Positions 35,280-46,959 of a DNA stretch of 64,000 bases are shown piece by piece (the first letter of the stretch is position 1; every line of letters begins with the position of its first letter). The stretch spans positions 1,777,001 to 1,841,000 of the forward strand of contig JAYKKI010000095.1 in the NCBI GenBank assembly GCA_039881145.1. Reading direction: 5' to 3'. The position numbers and the translations under genes are program-made. The notes under the pieces were generated by a model. The model did not search any database. It was not told where the DNA came from and saw only the letters and a program-made list of their open reading frames with translations. The stretch is from Druceiella hillmani. Lineage: Eukaryota > Arthropoda > Insecta > Lepidoptera > Hepialidae.

Positions 35280-36330
35280 TATGTTATCCATCTGCTTCCA
35301 CTTAAAAAGGTTTAAACCGCCTTTCCTTAAAAAATGTAGAAAGATCATTATCAACTCTTCTTTTCTTATTACACATCCGAATTAGCAAACTATTTTCTCA
35401 TTTCAATTTAAAAATCTCCCAAAGACTGGTCTCTAAAACTCCAAGTCAAGCGCGCAAATGAAAACTTCAAAGGTTAATTCACAATGTTCCCCCACGCGAT
35501 ATATCTACACCTAATCCGATAATACCTTCATTTATTCAACATAATAAAATTTGAGTACGAACGTGATGTTGAATAACATAAGAGCGAATTTGTTTAATCA
35601 CAATGGCGGACACTGAACAAAAAGCTCGCGAGCGTACTCCATAAATTGCCTTTCGCCCAACTTTACTTATTTAGACGTACTGGTAGTGAGGACAAGAACC
35701 AAATCAAGTTCCGAAAACTAAATTATTTTGCCGCTCAATTTTATATAAAATGATTTAAACAACTTAATGAACACACGTGGTAGTATTAACAAGCTTACCA
35801 TCTCTCATCGAGAGGGCGCAGAAGTTAGATTAAATGCTTCATCGTAATTTAAGTTATCTCACTGTTTGTCCCGCTACCGTACTTCATCTTATGTGGATTA
35901 CCTTTAGTATGATATTATATGAAACATTATATATTAGTGCCATCTGTCTAACAGTGAATCATTCACACTAATATAATCAAGAGGTTACCTTAACCCTAAA
36001 TTAACGACGAAAGGGTCGAAATAAATATTTTGTATTATTCAAGCTAGTATTTTCTTGATTTACTCTAAATGTATTTTTATGAATAAAAACGACATTATGA
36101 AACAATTACCTTAGAACATTTTGATGACGTAAAGCAAATAGTGAAAAGGAAAAACCACTTTTACATAATGCTAGATCAAATTAAAAAAGGTTATACAAGT
36201 TTATACAACTTCAGAAATTCAAGGGAGAAATATTTGAATAGATATTGAAACAATTACATTTTAGGAAAGCTAAACAAGTTTAGAAACACAGTATACTATT
36301 TCGTTACAAAACCGCAGACAACTTCACAAA
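35280..36330 (+). repeat. Block E, copy 3
   Basis: Keeps AGAAAGATCATTATCAACTC (the uninterrupted Helitron target at 35,340), TTTAATCACAATGGCGGAC, ACTTTACTTATTTAGACGTA and TCATCGAGAGGGCGCAG. It lies between blocks M and F, a position without E in the two later units. Confidence 0.8.
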
Positions 36331-36479
36331 ACCGAAAATAATATAAGAATTTAAAGAAAATATTTTATATATAGCAACTGAGGATACAAACACGAGGGTA
36401 AGATGCCTTACAAAACAAGTAGGTTTATTTACTTTTTATTTATGGATTTATCAAAATATAACGTGCGAATTATACCACC

Positions 36480-36685
36480 CCACCAATTATTAAATACTTA
36501 AAGCGAGATCTCCAATAAATGTAAAATCCAGTCCAAATATATCTAAAATATTACAATTGTGCGACAAGGGTCACGGCTCGATATAGATTATTAAAGACAT
36601 ATTAATATCAGCGCTGATACTTCAGCCACTATGTTCAAAAATTAGGTGAGGATTATTGTAATTGAAATATTATATTTTGATATGA
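36480..36685 (+). repeat. Block F, copy 1
   Basis: Matches 43,375-43,560 and 62,790-62,965: AAATCCAGTCCAA, GGGTCACGGCTCG, GATTATTAAAGACATATTAA and AGCGCTGATACTTCAGCC. F precedes (TA)n and block G each time. Confidence 0.8.
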
Positions 36686-36714
36686 ATGAACTCGTATTAT
36701 AAACATATGAATAT

Positions 36715-36719
<5 letters not shown>

Positions 36720-36763
<44 letters not shown>
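36720..36763. repeat. (TA)n microsatellite
   Basis: About 22 units between blocks F and G. Confidence 0.95.
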
Positions 36764-36767
<4 letters not shown>

Positions 36768-36769
36768 TA

Positions 36770-37050
36770 AAAGACAAATGTGACCGCATAGGTTCAAGCG
36801 GTAAATCTTTATCAACATCACATTGTAGCAAGACCATCTGTCAACTAATTCAAATAAAAGTCACGCCCGCAATTAAAATTCTTCGAATTAAATGAATGAG
36901 AATATTAGTATTTAAATAAATGAATGTACATAGCGAGTATGCGGATTACTTAATAAAATCGTGAACCACGTTTAACTTGAAAGAAGTACACTAGTTTTAA
37001 TATGAATTCGGTACCCGCAACTTAATTTCATGATTCTAAGAAAACGCATC
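36770..37050 (+). repeat. Block G, copy 3
   Basis: Carries TGTGACCGCATAGGTTCAAG, GACCATCTGTCAACTAATTC, TTAAATGAATGAGAATATTA and GCGGATTACTTAATAAAATC. Confidence 0.75.
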
Positions 37051-37079
37051 AAAACTGAAATCCAAAGACCGCTTCGCCT

Positions 37080-37680
37080 CAGAGCAAAAAAATCATGTTC
37101 TTCAACTCATAAATATTTATCTTAAGTTACGCAACATTATTAATCTTATCCATGATAAAGAAATGTTTCGATTACATCCGGCAAAAATACATTATGTTCT
37201 GTCACGATGACATACGAGTATCGACTAAAGTACTCGGCGCGTTGAAATAAATGTGAAAAATGAATGCGCAATAACGAAACCGGCTACGGTTACGCATATT
37301 CGTAGCGACGAGAGGGCGGAGCCACCGGGTGGAGATACATTTCGCATTATGGGCACATTTTAACCCTTGTCAATTCGGTCATATTTCTATATCTCGATTT
37401 GCACCCAACATTTGTCCATTAGTCACTGTTTGAACTACAATAAGCCTGTAAACTTCTTTTGCGGGTTGGATCGGAATTTCAAATTTGTTACATTACTTTA
37501 TTACACACTCTGTTTAAACAACAATCCGGAATTATTAGTGTGTCCCCGTCAACCTGAATATTGACAATTTTTCAGATAAACTTTTTCTGAATAAAAGACG
37601 GCTCAGTCCAACATCTAACCATAAGATCCGAGCTATTTCAGTACCATAAATAGCTTTCTCAGTACCAGACCTATCTCTGT
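37080..37680 (+). repeat. Block H, copy 3, with a stub of block I
   Basis: CpG-rich core at 37,263-37,335 (CGAAACCGGCTACGGTTACG, GCGACGAGAGGGCGGAGCC). After the H end at ~37,570 a short I-like remnant (GACGGCTCAGTCCAACATCT) remains. Most of block I and all of J are missing, replaced by the insertion at 37,682. Confidence 0.8.
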
Positions 37681-37681
37681 C

Positions 37682-39330
37682 CTAGAGATAGCTATCTACA
37701 TAACTCTGTACCAATTCCCAGTGATTACTCAAAATTTCCACTTTTACTTCTAATGATGATTTTGAAAATTGTGCAAGTGTTTGTACAATTTTAGTTACAA
37801 TTGTTTGTAGAAGTAATACTTCTTTAGGCGCCTTATGAATAAATGATAAGAGTGAAAAAATACAGCATGACGTTGGCAGGATGCAACAAAAAACCGACAC
37901 CATGAAGTTGCTCACTAAACCAATATTTAAATAGTTTATTTTTCTGGTGGCTTTCCACTGTAAGCCAATCATATACCAGACCATTTCCAAAACATCCCGC
38001 TTCAACCTCATTAAATTCGATTTAAATAAATGACATTTTTTAAATAATTATATTTTAGTTCTTCAAATTAATTAAATTAAATTTAATTAATTTCATAATA
38101 ATAAAACAACAATAATAATTTGACAAACGAGTGGTTCACCATTTTATTTGTCTGCCGGCTTTCCATTGTAAGCCAGCCATTAATATATTAATTTTAATAA
38201 ATAATTATTATTATGTTACGTTAAATGATAATGATGATAAATCTGGATAACAAAGTTGAAGCCCAATAATTTGGAAACGGTCTGACAGATGATTGGCTTA
38301 CGATGGAAAGCCAGCCATTCATCTGTCAAACAAATTTTAAACTTTATTTTTTTAAATTTAAACATTTGAATAAATTTATATTTTATCTACCGTATTTATA
38401 ATCACGCTCCAGTCTCTTTTATTATTATATTTTCATTAATTATTTGCGTGCTAAATAAAGTTTTTTTTTATTAAGCCAAAGAAGTATAAGTTCTAACGCA
38501 AATACGTAAGTTCACGCATAATTTTATTTTAATTATTATCTTTTCATCTTATTACCAGGTTATTTTAATTATCGCATTATCTTTATACATTAACATTTTT
38601 TTTATATTAAAGTATAAGTTTTTTTTTTTGAAGAAATTAACCTACATCAATTGAAATTATTCAATCGCATGATGGACGAACGTATTTGTGGAATTATAAG
38701 CTTCTGTATAAGCTAACAGAATTAAACAAATTTATTACCATTAAATAAATAAACGTTAACAACAAATTAATAACAGTTTCATCCCAACATTAACAGAAAC
38801 TGCAGAAAATAGTGGAAACTAAAACGATATTCCAGAGAATCCAGTAAAAGTAATCTAATTACAGCATTCCACAGCGAATGTGCAGTGTTTTTTGTTAACA
38901 TTTATTTCGATTTTAGGTGATGTTGCTAAAACCAAAGTGCATACACGTTTTTTCTTATTTATTAAAATAACAATTGTAAGACAAAAGTGTATAAATAAAA
39001 AAAGTATAAAACCGCTGAGATCAGAAAGAAGGGACAAGGAGATCAGTAAAAACGATGGGTAAGGACAGTCGTGAGCAGAAAAAAGATATTTTTGTAGAAA
39101 ATCTTTCATAAAAATTAAACTTTTTCGGAAATAATTGCGGAAACTAATAAGTTTCTGTTCTAATAATCAATCAATCGATAATAAAAACGAACCATCAAAA
39201 TTTGTGAATAATTGCGTTCTGTAGCATATCTAATGACATTCATATGTACATTCTGATATAGGCAGACGCATGTCATTTTTCAAAAACAAATTTGGATCAA
39301 AATAAATATTTCTAGAAATTAAAAAATTGT
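37682..39330. other. Unit-specific insertion with a 109-codon minus frame and palindromes
   Basis: This 1.6 kb has no counterpart in the other units. A 109-codon minus frame (38,011-37,682) ends with QTIVTKIVQTLAQFSK and SLEVKVEILSNHWELVQSYV. That pattern is faintly like the N-terminal gag region of BEL/Pao elements, which I would not assert. A palindromic 24-bp word (GGCTTTCCATTGTAAGCC type) occurs at 37,949, 38,157 and, reversed, 38,289. In reverse it reads MIGLQWKA-like three times. Sequence at 39,040-39,060 (AACGATGGGTAAGGACAG) contains a splice-donor-like word after a 60-codon plus frame. The flanks are AT-rich. Confidence 0.5.
38284..38327. repeat. Compound palindrome
   Basis: GACAGATGA (38,284-38,292) and TCATCTGTC (38,319-38,327) flank an inner TTGGCTT...AAAGCCA inverted repeat. 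It is the best-preserved of three copies in this insertion and may be the end structure of a small foldback element. Confidence 0.65.
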
Positions 39331-40560
39331 AAACATTTTAGAGAAAGATCTCTCCTTCTCAAAAATTATATTAAGAGCTTATTACTTGTAAAATTACTCA
39401 ATTTATAATTACTTCAAATTTATTAAGTTTTCTCCAGATTTGTCTCTACATCACACACAAACACACGCCGTCTTTGTATGCAATAAATATAAATCTGACT
39501 AATATTTAACAAAATTAGGCAATATCACCTACATAATATCTATCAACATTCCACAATATATGATCTACTTTGATTAGCGAGCAATTAATATGAGATGAGA
39601 TATCTCATAATAAATTTTGCTTTGCACATTACTTACGCTGGCAGCAAAAAAATGCTCTCATTCTGAGTCGCATAAATATTTAACACGAACTATACGATAT
39701 TATTAATCTTTTCACTAAATAAGGAATATTTCGATTATATTTAACTAAAACGCACGTTCCATTCGGTCACAATGATATACGAATATCGACGAAAGTCTTT
39801 GATGTGCTAGAATGTCCTTTCACATGTGTAAGGCGAATACGCGATAACAAATTGAATACACTTACTCATACTCCATGGCAAGAGAGAACGAATGTCAGCA
39901 GCAAATCGTCAGATGTTGATATATTTTGTAAAAATAAAAACACTTTTACCTTTTCCCTTTTCAACCTGTTCATATTTCTATATCTTGCCTTATAATTGAG
40001 TTTGTCGATTAGTCAAAATTCAACTCACTTTGAAAAACTGTTAATATCGTTTAAGACGAAAAATGGTGCAATCTGTTCACGTATTGTCAAAAAACATTAT
40101 ATCTATAACAATTTTTTTTATTGAATAAGTTACTATAGTATTCAATTTCAAATATTTCAAACAGGTATAATATACTTAGGTTTAAGTTTTGCTTACCACA
40201 TTTCTTCACAGGGCTGACTCCTTTCATCATCCTAGACGTAAAAAAATTGGCGATTATGGATAAATTCGACCTTTTCTAATATAATCGTCTTCATATTCCA
40301 TTTTTTTTATAAATTCACTAATATATTTACTATGTAAATTACTGTTGCTTCCAGAAAAATAGAACTTGAAAAACTGCCCTAAAACCCGTTTCAAAATTCA
40401 ATTTCTCCAACGCGATCAGCTGTCAATTCGCAAAGTATTGAAGAAATATTTTTTCTCTAATTTTCATTACGGGTGTGATTTATTCCTTTATTCTAAATGC
40501 GAAGAATTAAGAAAAGAAATAAGTTTATTAAATAATTGAAAATATTCAGTTTTTTTCTTC
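39330..40560 (+). repeat. Block N, copy 1, containing a diverged block H (H')
   Basis: Colinear with 54,330-55,080 plus 56,060-56,500. Anchors are a TATAATTACTTC stretch, TTACGCTGGCAGCAAAAAAA, GCACGTTCCATTCGGTCACA, CTGTTCACGTATTGTCAAA and TTCTTCACAGGGCTGACTCC. The H-like part is 39,660-40,110 (GAATACGCGATAACAAATTG). Copy 2 is split by a LINE fragment. Confidence 0.75.
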
Positions 40561-40689
40561 CATTAGTAAGAAAAAGTTTATGAGCAAAAAAAATTGGGTA
40601 TCTGTACTAGTGATTCTAAGATCACTTCGACAAATAGAACTTGTGAAGGTCTCAGCTCACACTTATCCAACAAATTTTCATTAGAAACG

Positions 40690-40880
40690 CCAAAAACTAC
40701 TTCATTCATATATCTACGTATATTACAATATATGAATGGCTACAGAATCCAATTAATATATATCATATGCCCTTTTAGTGTATTTTAAACTCTTTTTGAT
40801 ATACATCGAATTCCTTCATACACCTCCTCACATCATTCTCATATCAGCGCCGAATTATTTTTTCGCCAATTTTTTTTTCG
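40690..40880 (+). repeat. Block K, copy 2 (first half only)
   Basis: Has ATTACAATATATGAATGGCT and TTCTCATATCAGCGCCG at 40,838. The second half present in copies 1 and 3 is missing. Confidence 0.7.
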
Positions 40881-41089
40881 TCAAAATGCTATTTCACCTG
40901 AAAATGTAAGTTGTGTTCAAAAGTTTTATTGATATCATATAGCATAATCTGTTGAATGACTAAATTTTTATCGTTTTTCTAATCAGTGCAGCATATTTCC
41001 ATATGTTTATATGATTATTAAAAGACTTAAGAATGTTTTGTGTCATCGCAAGTAATTAATAAATATAGGAAATTAAATCTGGTTAAAAG

Positions 41090-41560
41090 TAAATCTCGAT
41101 TGATGACTTCAGAAAAGTAGAAATATTTGATTTGTGAGTTAGAATGAAACATTATAATAATTTCAGTAGGGGTCATAAAGTATAGCCGTCAAATTTGGTA
41201 AAGTTTCTAAATATTAAACGTCATATTAAAAATCCGAAGAAATTCCAGTTTTACTTATTCCCACCTAAATGAAATGAAAAAAACAATGTTTAATTAACTT
41301 TTATTTAGCTCTAAAGCAAATGTGTCGCAAAATTACAATTTTGTGTATCCTATTTAACTGAATTGGTTAATATAGTACCTAATTAAGTTTAAATTCAAAA
41401 TTTTCTTATTGAATTTTTTGAACTTTCTGGCCTTTTTTATGTACGCTGCCCTTTTAATGATTTGAAACTGCGAGAGCGGATAAGTATATTTGTGAATTAA
41501 AACTAAAATCCCATACTACCAAGGTTCTTAATAAACCTGACACACAACAACACGGCTTAG
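41090..41560 (+). repeat. Block L, copy 2 (single repeat unit)
   Basis: GATGACTTCAGAAAAGTAGA, GAATGAAACATTATAATAAT, GCCGTCAAATTTGGTAAAG and CCCTTTTAATGATTTGAAAC. It shows what one ancestral 139-bp unit of the array at 32,936 looked like. Confidence 0.75.
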
Positions 41561-41589
41561 AAAAGTTTGAAGAATTGACAATGGCCTAA

Positions 41590-42230
41590 TCTGTATATAC
41601 GTCATTTCCTAATATTGTAGCTTGAAATATTTTGGCGTCGGTTTGTCTACGAGTGTACATTGTTTCGTTAATTAATCGAGTCGTTATTTATATGTATTTT
41701 TCCATAACAAAAGATACGTGACCATCTTCTTATAAAAATAAACAACAACGAAATTAAAATACATCTAATTAAGACAAACTATCATCGTTTCAGCTAATAA
41801 TTACTTAACTTTATTAACGGACTTCAATAAAGATAGTTGCGGAAATGAAAATTTCCTTAAGTAATCTGCACCGCTCACCCACTGAACATATCTGTATCGT
41901 CACATCAACACTCCAGTTTCATCGACATGATAAAATTTAAATGCGGTCATGACCCAAATTCAGAATAATATGTTGTGACTGAATACTTGGGCAGCCTTAT
42001 TCAGTCAAAATAAGGAGCTACGGATACTGAAATCGGGCGCTCTTTGTTTCTAGAGTTGTGGTTTGAGTAGAATTGACTAATCCGTGCACATCAGTAATGG
42101 ACACGAAGTGGTGATGTCAAATTGTACATGGAAAACTATATCAATCTAGAAAAAGGCTATTATCATACTAACTAAATAAAAGAGTAATGAAATGTTGGTC
42201 AACGAACATTTATCACCCAACTACGAGTTA
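41590..42230 (+). repeat. Block M, copy 2
   Basis: GGTTTGTCTACGAGTGTACA, TCTAGAGTTGTGGTTTGAGT, TAATGGACACGAAGTGGTGA. Within it, ATTCAGAATAATATGTTGTGACTG is followed by a second ATTCAGTCA phrase, a small local duplication near 41,960-42,005. Confidence 0.75.
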
Positions 42231-42372
42231 GGGAGTTCGTTTCATAAAGTATTTTATGACACTCAATACCCCATCTTGTACATTACTATAATAATATTGA
42301 TAATGATGTTAAGCATTTCCATTCACTATTAAGAATAAAATAAAAATATCGACGTAATAAACAGTGTATTCG

Positions 42373-42373
<1 letters not shown>

Positions 42374-42438
<65 letters not shown>
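42374..42438. repeat. (TA)n microsatellite after block M
   Basis: About 32 units. Confidence 0.95.
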
Positions 42439-42440
<2 letters not shown>

Positions 42441-42479
42441 GTTAATTATGTTAAGAAAAGCAAATTATACATATTTTAA

Positions 42480-42970
42480 TATTGTTCTCGATATAAGAAT
42501 ATTACAATTATATCTTGTAAAAGACATTATATTCTGTTAATTTGATACACGAGTATCAACGAATTGTCTTGGTATAAAAAAATGATAAATAAATACGCAA
42601 AAGTACTACCGGTTACAGTTACTCAAAATTTACCGGTGTCAATAAATTGTATTATATATATTTCGCTATGTGGGATCATTTTAGTCCTTGTCTTGTGTAC
42701 TCCTTTATATGCATTTCTCCAACATATAATTAATATCTCACTCCAGTTTCAACAAATCATTTTACTCAATTTTGACGAAAATATGAAACACCTGTTACTT
42801 TACGATAACTAAAAAAATATTTGCAAGAATTTGTTTCTTTATTTATAGATATAATGTGCCAATATTTATAATATGCCAATATTAACAAACATAAATTTTA
42901 GCAATATGAAATCACTTACTAATTTTATTGAATATCTGGTCAGCGAAACTAAAAAATTACGTTGAAATCG
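42480..42970 (+). repeat. Diverged block H (H') plus short block P
   Basis: H-like GATACACGAGTATCAACGAA and CTACCGGTTACAGTTACTCA, then GGGATCATTTTAGTCCTTGTC. The following CTTACTAATTTTATTGAATA stretch (block P) matches 61,620-61,680. The parallel H' is at 61,280. An 82-codon plus frame here (42,564-42,812) is not conserved. Confidence 0.6.
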
Positions 42971-43374
42971 CATGAATGTGATTTTTAACAAGTGTCAGAC
43001 TATTATCATAGGTTCTGATTTAATCAAACTTCCCATGCCGTGATTATTTTAACAAAACAAATACAAGTCACAAAAAAGATTGTTAAAACTTATAAAAGTT
43101 GTTATTTTGCTCTTTAGACAGCTATTAAATTGCCAGTTCACTTAAATGAAAAGAAAATTTTCGAGACACAATATATAGATTACGTATGTCGTTTTTTTAA
43201 AAAATTGGCAACAGGATCGTTCACTTTAATCCCGAATTCAAAGAAAAATATTTTTTATATGTATTGTAAAGTCACGAAAATAAACACTTAGTATTAAAAT
43301 ATAGTATATATATTAATGTATTAAATTGTTACATATGAATTATAATACTGAATAAATTATGAAATATTTAATGT
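42971..43374. other. AT-rich interval, nothing seen
   Basis: No frame or repeat of note. Confidence 0.4.
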
Positions 43375-43560
43375 AAAATCATAAATAAATATTAAATCCA
43401 GTCCAATTGCACCTTAAATAAAACAATTGTGCAGCACAGGGTCACAGCTCGTAAGCGATTATTAATGGCGTATTACTGTCGGCGCTGATGGTGCAGCCGT
43501 TATATTAGAAATTTTAATGAAGATTAATGCAAATTAAATTTTATATAATATCACGTTTAA
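43375..43560 (+). repeat. Block F, copy 2
   Basis: AAATCCAGTCCAATTGCACC, AATGGCGTATTACTGTCGGC and GATGGTGCAGCCG. Very close to copy 3 (62,790) in its first half. Confidence 0.8.
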
Positions 43561-43739
43561 CGCTTGCAAATTTGTCTGCATATATTTCGTATATTTGCAT
43601 ATGATCGTCCCTATTTTTCTAGTTTGTTCCATCTTATTCATAACAATTTAGCCGGCAAGCAACTATATCCAACATACAAAGAGATTCTGATATGAATAAA
43701 TTTTGAACATACACTATTTCGAAATATATAATAGTTACA

Positions 43740-43990
43740 CGAGACAATTGTAAAATCTGTAAATCTTTTTCAATATTACGCTTTAGTAAAACTATTTGTC
43801 AACTAATGTAAATTAATGTCATATCTGCAATTAAATTCGGTAGGATCAAATGAATAAGAATATCGATACATAAATAGATATAGATGTACATTGTAATTGT
43901 ACGGATTACATAATCAATACAACGTTTGACTTGGAGTAAACAGCTATTTTAAATACCGATAAATAACTCATTCGGTAACCGCAACTTTTT
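43740..43990 (+). repeat. Block G, copy 4
   Basis: AACTATTTGTCAACTAATGT, TGCAATTAAATTCGGTAGGA, TAGATGTACATTG and GTACGGATTACATAATC. The opening GACCGCATA word is lost. Confidence 0.7.
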
Positions 43991-44029
43991 CGTTATTATC
44001 AGAAAATACATAAGAACTGAGATGAAAAG

Positions 44030-44470
44030 ATCGTTATGTCTTGAAGCAGAAAAAATTATGTTACTGAACTGATATATATTTATTCCCAATTACGTAACAT
44101 TATTAATCTTGTTCCTGTTAACAGAATGTTTGGATTACATCAGGCAATAACATATTATGTTCTTGCCACAATGGTATACGATTATCGACGAAAGTCTTTG
44201 GTGCGATGAAATAAATGTGAAAAATTAATACACCAACAATAACATTGGTTATGGTTACGCGTATTACTAGTGGTGAAGGAACGGTGACCCCGGGTGCCAT
44301 TTCAAATTATAGAAACGTTTTAAATCTAGTCATCTTTCTCATATTTCTATATCCTTGTATTGCACTCAACCGTCATCCATTAATCTCTGTTCGAACCGCT
44401 TCAACTTCTTGACTGGCAACTTCTTTTAACACGTCTTATCGGCATGTCAAAATACATTTATAATAATTTC
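44030..44470 (+). repeat. Block H, copy 4
   Basis: TTACGTAACATTATTAATCT, TGTTTGGATTACATCAGGCA, GGTATACGATTATCGACGAA. The CpG-rich core is decayed (GGTTATGGTTACGCGTATTA). The frame over GAAACGTTTTAAATCTAGTC is broken. Confidence 0.75.
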
Positions 44471-44504
44471 TGGAGTTTTTTTATTGGTCGTTTCGTATGG
44501 AAAG

Positions 44505-45060
44505 CAGAAACATTTTTGTTCTTAAACTCATAAATATTTATTTAAAATTAAGCAACATTATTAGTCGTATCCTTGATAACAGAATTTTTCGATTACATCC
44601 AGCAAAAACACATTGTGTTCTTGTCACAATGATATACGAGTATCGACTGAATTCCTTGGTGCGTTCATATAAATGTGAAAAATGAATACACAATAACGGA
44701 ACCGGCTACGGTTACGCATATTCCTAAAGCGAGAGGGTGGGCGCCACCGCGTGGGGATATATGACGAATTATGGAAACGTTTTAACCCTTGTCAACTTGC
44801 TCATATTTCTTTATCTTGCTTTGCGCTCAACATTTATCCATTATTCATTATACGAACCACTTTACAGGCTGTTAACTTCTTTAACAAATCTGATCCACTC
44901 GTCAAACTTGATCTACTACTTCATTATACACTCTTTTCAACTGACGACTGCCAATTATTATACGAGAATATCTGAAATTGAAAGCAAGTATTACATTAAT
45001 GTCGCTTGTAAGAAGGGACATAATGTAATACTTGCTTTTGGACATTTTTATCAAAGAAAA
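44505..45060 (+). repeat. Block H, copy 5 (best-preserved core)
   Basis: CGGAACCGGCTACGGTTACG, GAGAGGGTGGGCGCCACCGC, GAAACGTTTTAACCCTTGTC, TTGCGCTCAACATTTATCC. Overlapping plus frames of 109 and 74 codons (44,737-45,066; 44,751-44,975) run through it. Only the second aligns with the open frame in copy 2. The end is altered by the hairpin at 44,981. Confidence 0.8.
44981..45037. repeat. Near-perfect hairpin (23/22-bp arms)
   Basis: AAAGCAAGTATTACATTA (continuing to GTC at 45,003) is mirrored by GACATAATGTAATACTTGCT (ending 45,037), with a single-base bulge and a 13-nt loop. Sister H copies at 6,330, 27,700 and 47,340 have ordinary sequence here with only the left-arm phrase. The second arm was therefore created inside this copy, as expected from a strand-switch during replication. 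Confidence 0.9.
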
Positions 45061-45334
45061 ACATAACTTAATGTTATATAAGCAAATTTTACTGTGTATT
45101 TTTAGTACAACAAATGTGTATTTTTAAAAAACATAACTATCGTTATAACTAAGAGAGTAGATTTTAAGTAAACATTTTTTTTTCATTTTATCCTAAAATA
45201 GTAATAGACATACCATTACTTATTGAAGGTTATTTCTAATCGAATAAAGAAATATGTAGTTAATTTTACGAATATATACTTATTCAGATGATCAGATATT
45301 TTAAAGGAGGGAAGGATACGAACCAAAACGGATA

Positions 45335-46540
45335 ATACGACAAATCAGGATAAAGGAAGAGTTAAGGCTATAAAAGACAAAGATATAAGGAAAGAACATT
45401 GGAAATTACCAGGTTAGAAAAGATAATGTTAGTTTAAGCAACTTTTGAAGATGTTGTTAGTGAACTTCACATACTTGAAACGAGCTGTTTTCCCAAACTA
45501 GTTGCATCATTGTTCTGTGTTGAAATATTTCGAGAGTATTCTAGTTATGAGAACAGAATTATTTTGAATTGCATTCCAATATACCAACACATGTTCAACT
45601 TTGGATTGGAAATATTATCTAAAACGAAAATTATTTAAGAGATTAATTATAGCAGCTACATCTTCTGCTTAGCGTCGGTTCATAATCTCCACCAATTTGG
45701 GACTTAACTGATATTGGAAACATTGTAATATTTCCTAATACTGATAGATAATGAGCCGAATACATAAGTTTTAGAAATTTTCTAGTTTATCAAAAAAATT
45801 ATTAAGAAAATCGGATATTCATTACAGTAGACCATAAAACGTAAATCAATTTTGGAAAATATGAGTTTTGATTTGGAGAAGAACGATTTCACTTCAGATA
45901 TTATATAATTGACAGCAATTGCAAAAAATCAATCATCGTTAAATATCACATTGATAGTATGTTATTATTAGACTATGCATTTCTTTTTTCAAAATACTAT
46001 TTAAAAAAAATTTATTAGGTGCCCTCCTCAGTCGAAGCATTAGAGGTAAACATTTGTTGAATTAAAGACGGTACGAGAAATGTCTCTGTACCAATTCCTG
46101 AATTAATTAGTAGTAATTAAGCATGGAATTAATATAGGTGTTTAATTTATTTCAACAAACCTATTCATAGATTATGTTTAAAAATATTATCAACTTTGAA
46201 GTAAGTCGAACAATGACTAGTGGGAAAACTGGGACGTAAAAGTAAATATAGAAATATTAATAGAGATTTTCCGTTTTTCGTAACTCGAAATATTAATCCC
46301 AGTAGGTTCTAAATATTTTTAAATACCAAGAATCTTAAGTCAACACTTACATGTTATAACCATATTTTAGCGACAAGACTAAATGTATTGCAGAGCAGAA
46401 CACAAATATTTTGATTTAAAATAAGTAGTTCTAAATCAAATACGAGCCTAAACAGGCGATCTCGACACAAAACGTACAGATGTCAAAAATCTCATCACAA
46501 TTAAATAGCGCAATTGTTAGGAACGTAACACAATGTTTTA
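45335..46540 (+). repeat. Block I, copy 3
   Basis: GACAAATCAGGATAAAGGAA, CTAGTTGCATCATTGTTCTG, ATTTTGGAAAATATGAGTTT, GTCTCTGTACCAATTCCTGA and GGCGATCTCGACACAAAACG. With H copy 5 it forms a pair with 46,960-48,950 at an offset of about 2.4 kb. Confidence 0.75.
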
Positions 46541-46959
46541 TTTCATATTTATTATAATTCTATTGAAAGTGCACGTTGACAGTGTGATCGAAGGTTTATT
46601 GTGTAATTATTTTCTCTTAATTCTTCTACTAATATACTGCTCCATTTTATCAATATCAAAATATTTTAATTGTAAATCATTTTAATAAATATTCAAATTC
46701 AATACCGATACTCGAAACTTTGCTAAAAATATTTAAATTTTCCTTCATAAGATTTAAGGTAGCAACCTTGAGATAAAAGAATAAATTGTATTCCTGTTCT
46801 AATCACAGCTTTCATAATTTTAGAGAACATCTTCTACTTGTTTATTAATATTAAATGTCGTGTTATTCGATAACTATTAGTCCCATAACAATTTTATTAC
46901 AATCTGACCATGAAAATTGAAGATACATTATATAATTTCTTAACGTTGAACACCACAAG
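46541..46959. other. AT-rich link, nothing seen
   Basis: No gene, RNA or repeat match was recognised. Confidence 0.4.

Noticed and set aside
39804..39995. 63-codon frame and 38,855-39,109 minus frame
   Set aside because: No domain. The first is in block N and is not kept in copy 2; the second overlaps an equally open plus frame.
42564..42812. 82-codon plus frame
   Set aside because: It lies in diverged block H' and the equivalent region at 61,280 is not open.
44751..44975. 74-76-codon frame (LWKRFNPCQ...) shared by block H copies 2 and 5
   Set aside because: Copy 1 has a stop, copy 6 a frameshift, and copies 3 and 4 several stops. Differences between the open copies do not favour synonymous changes.
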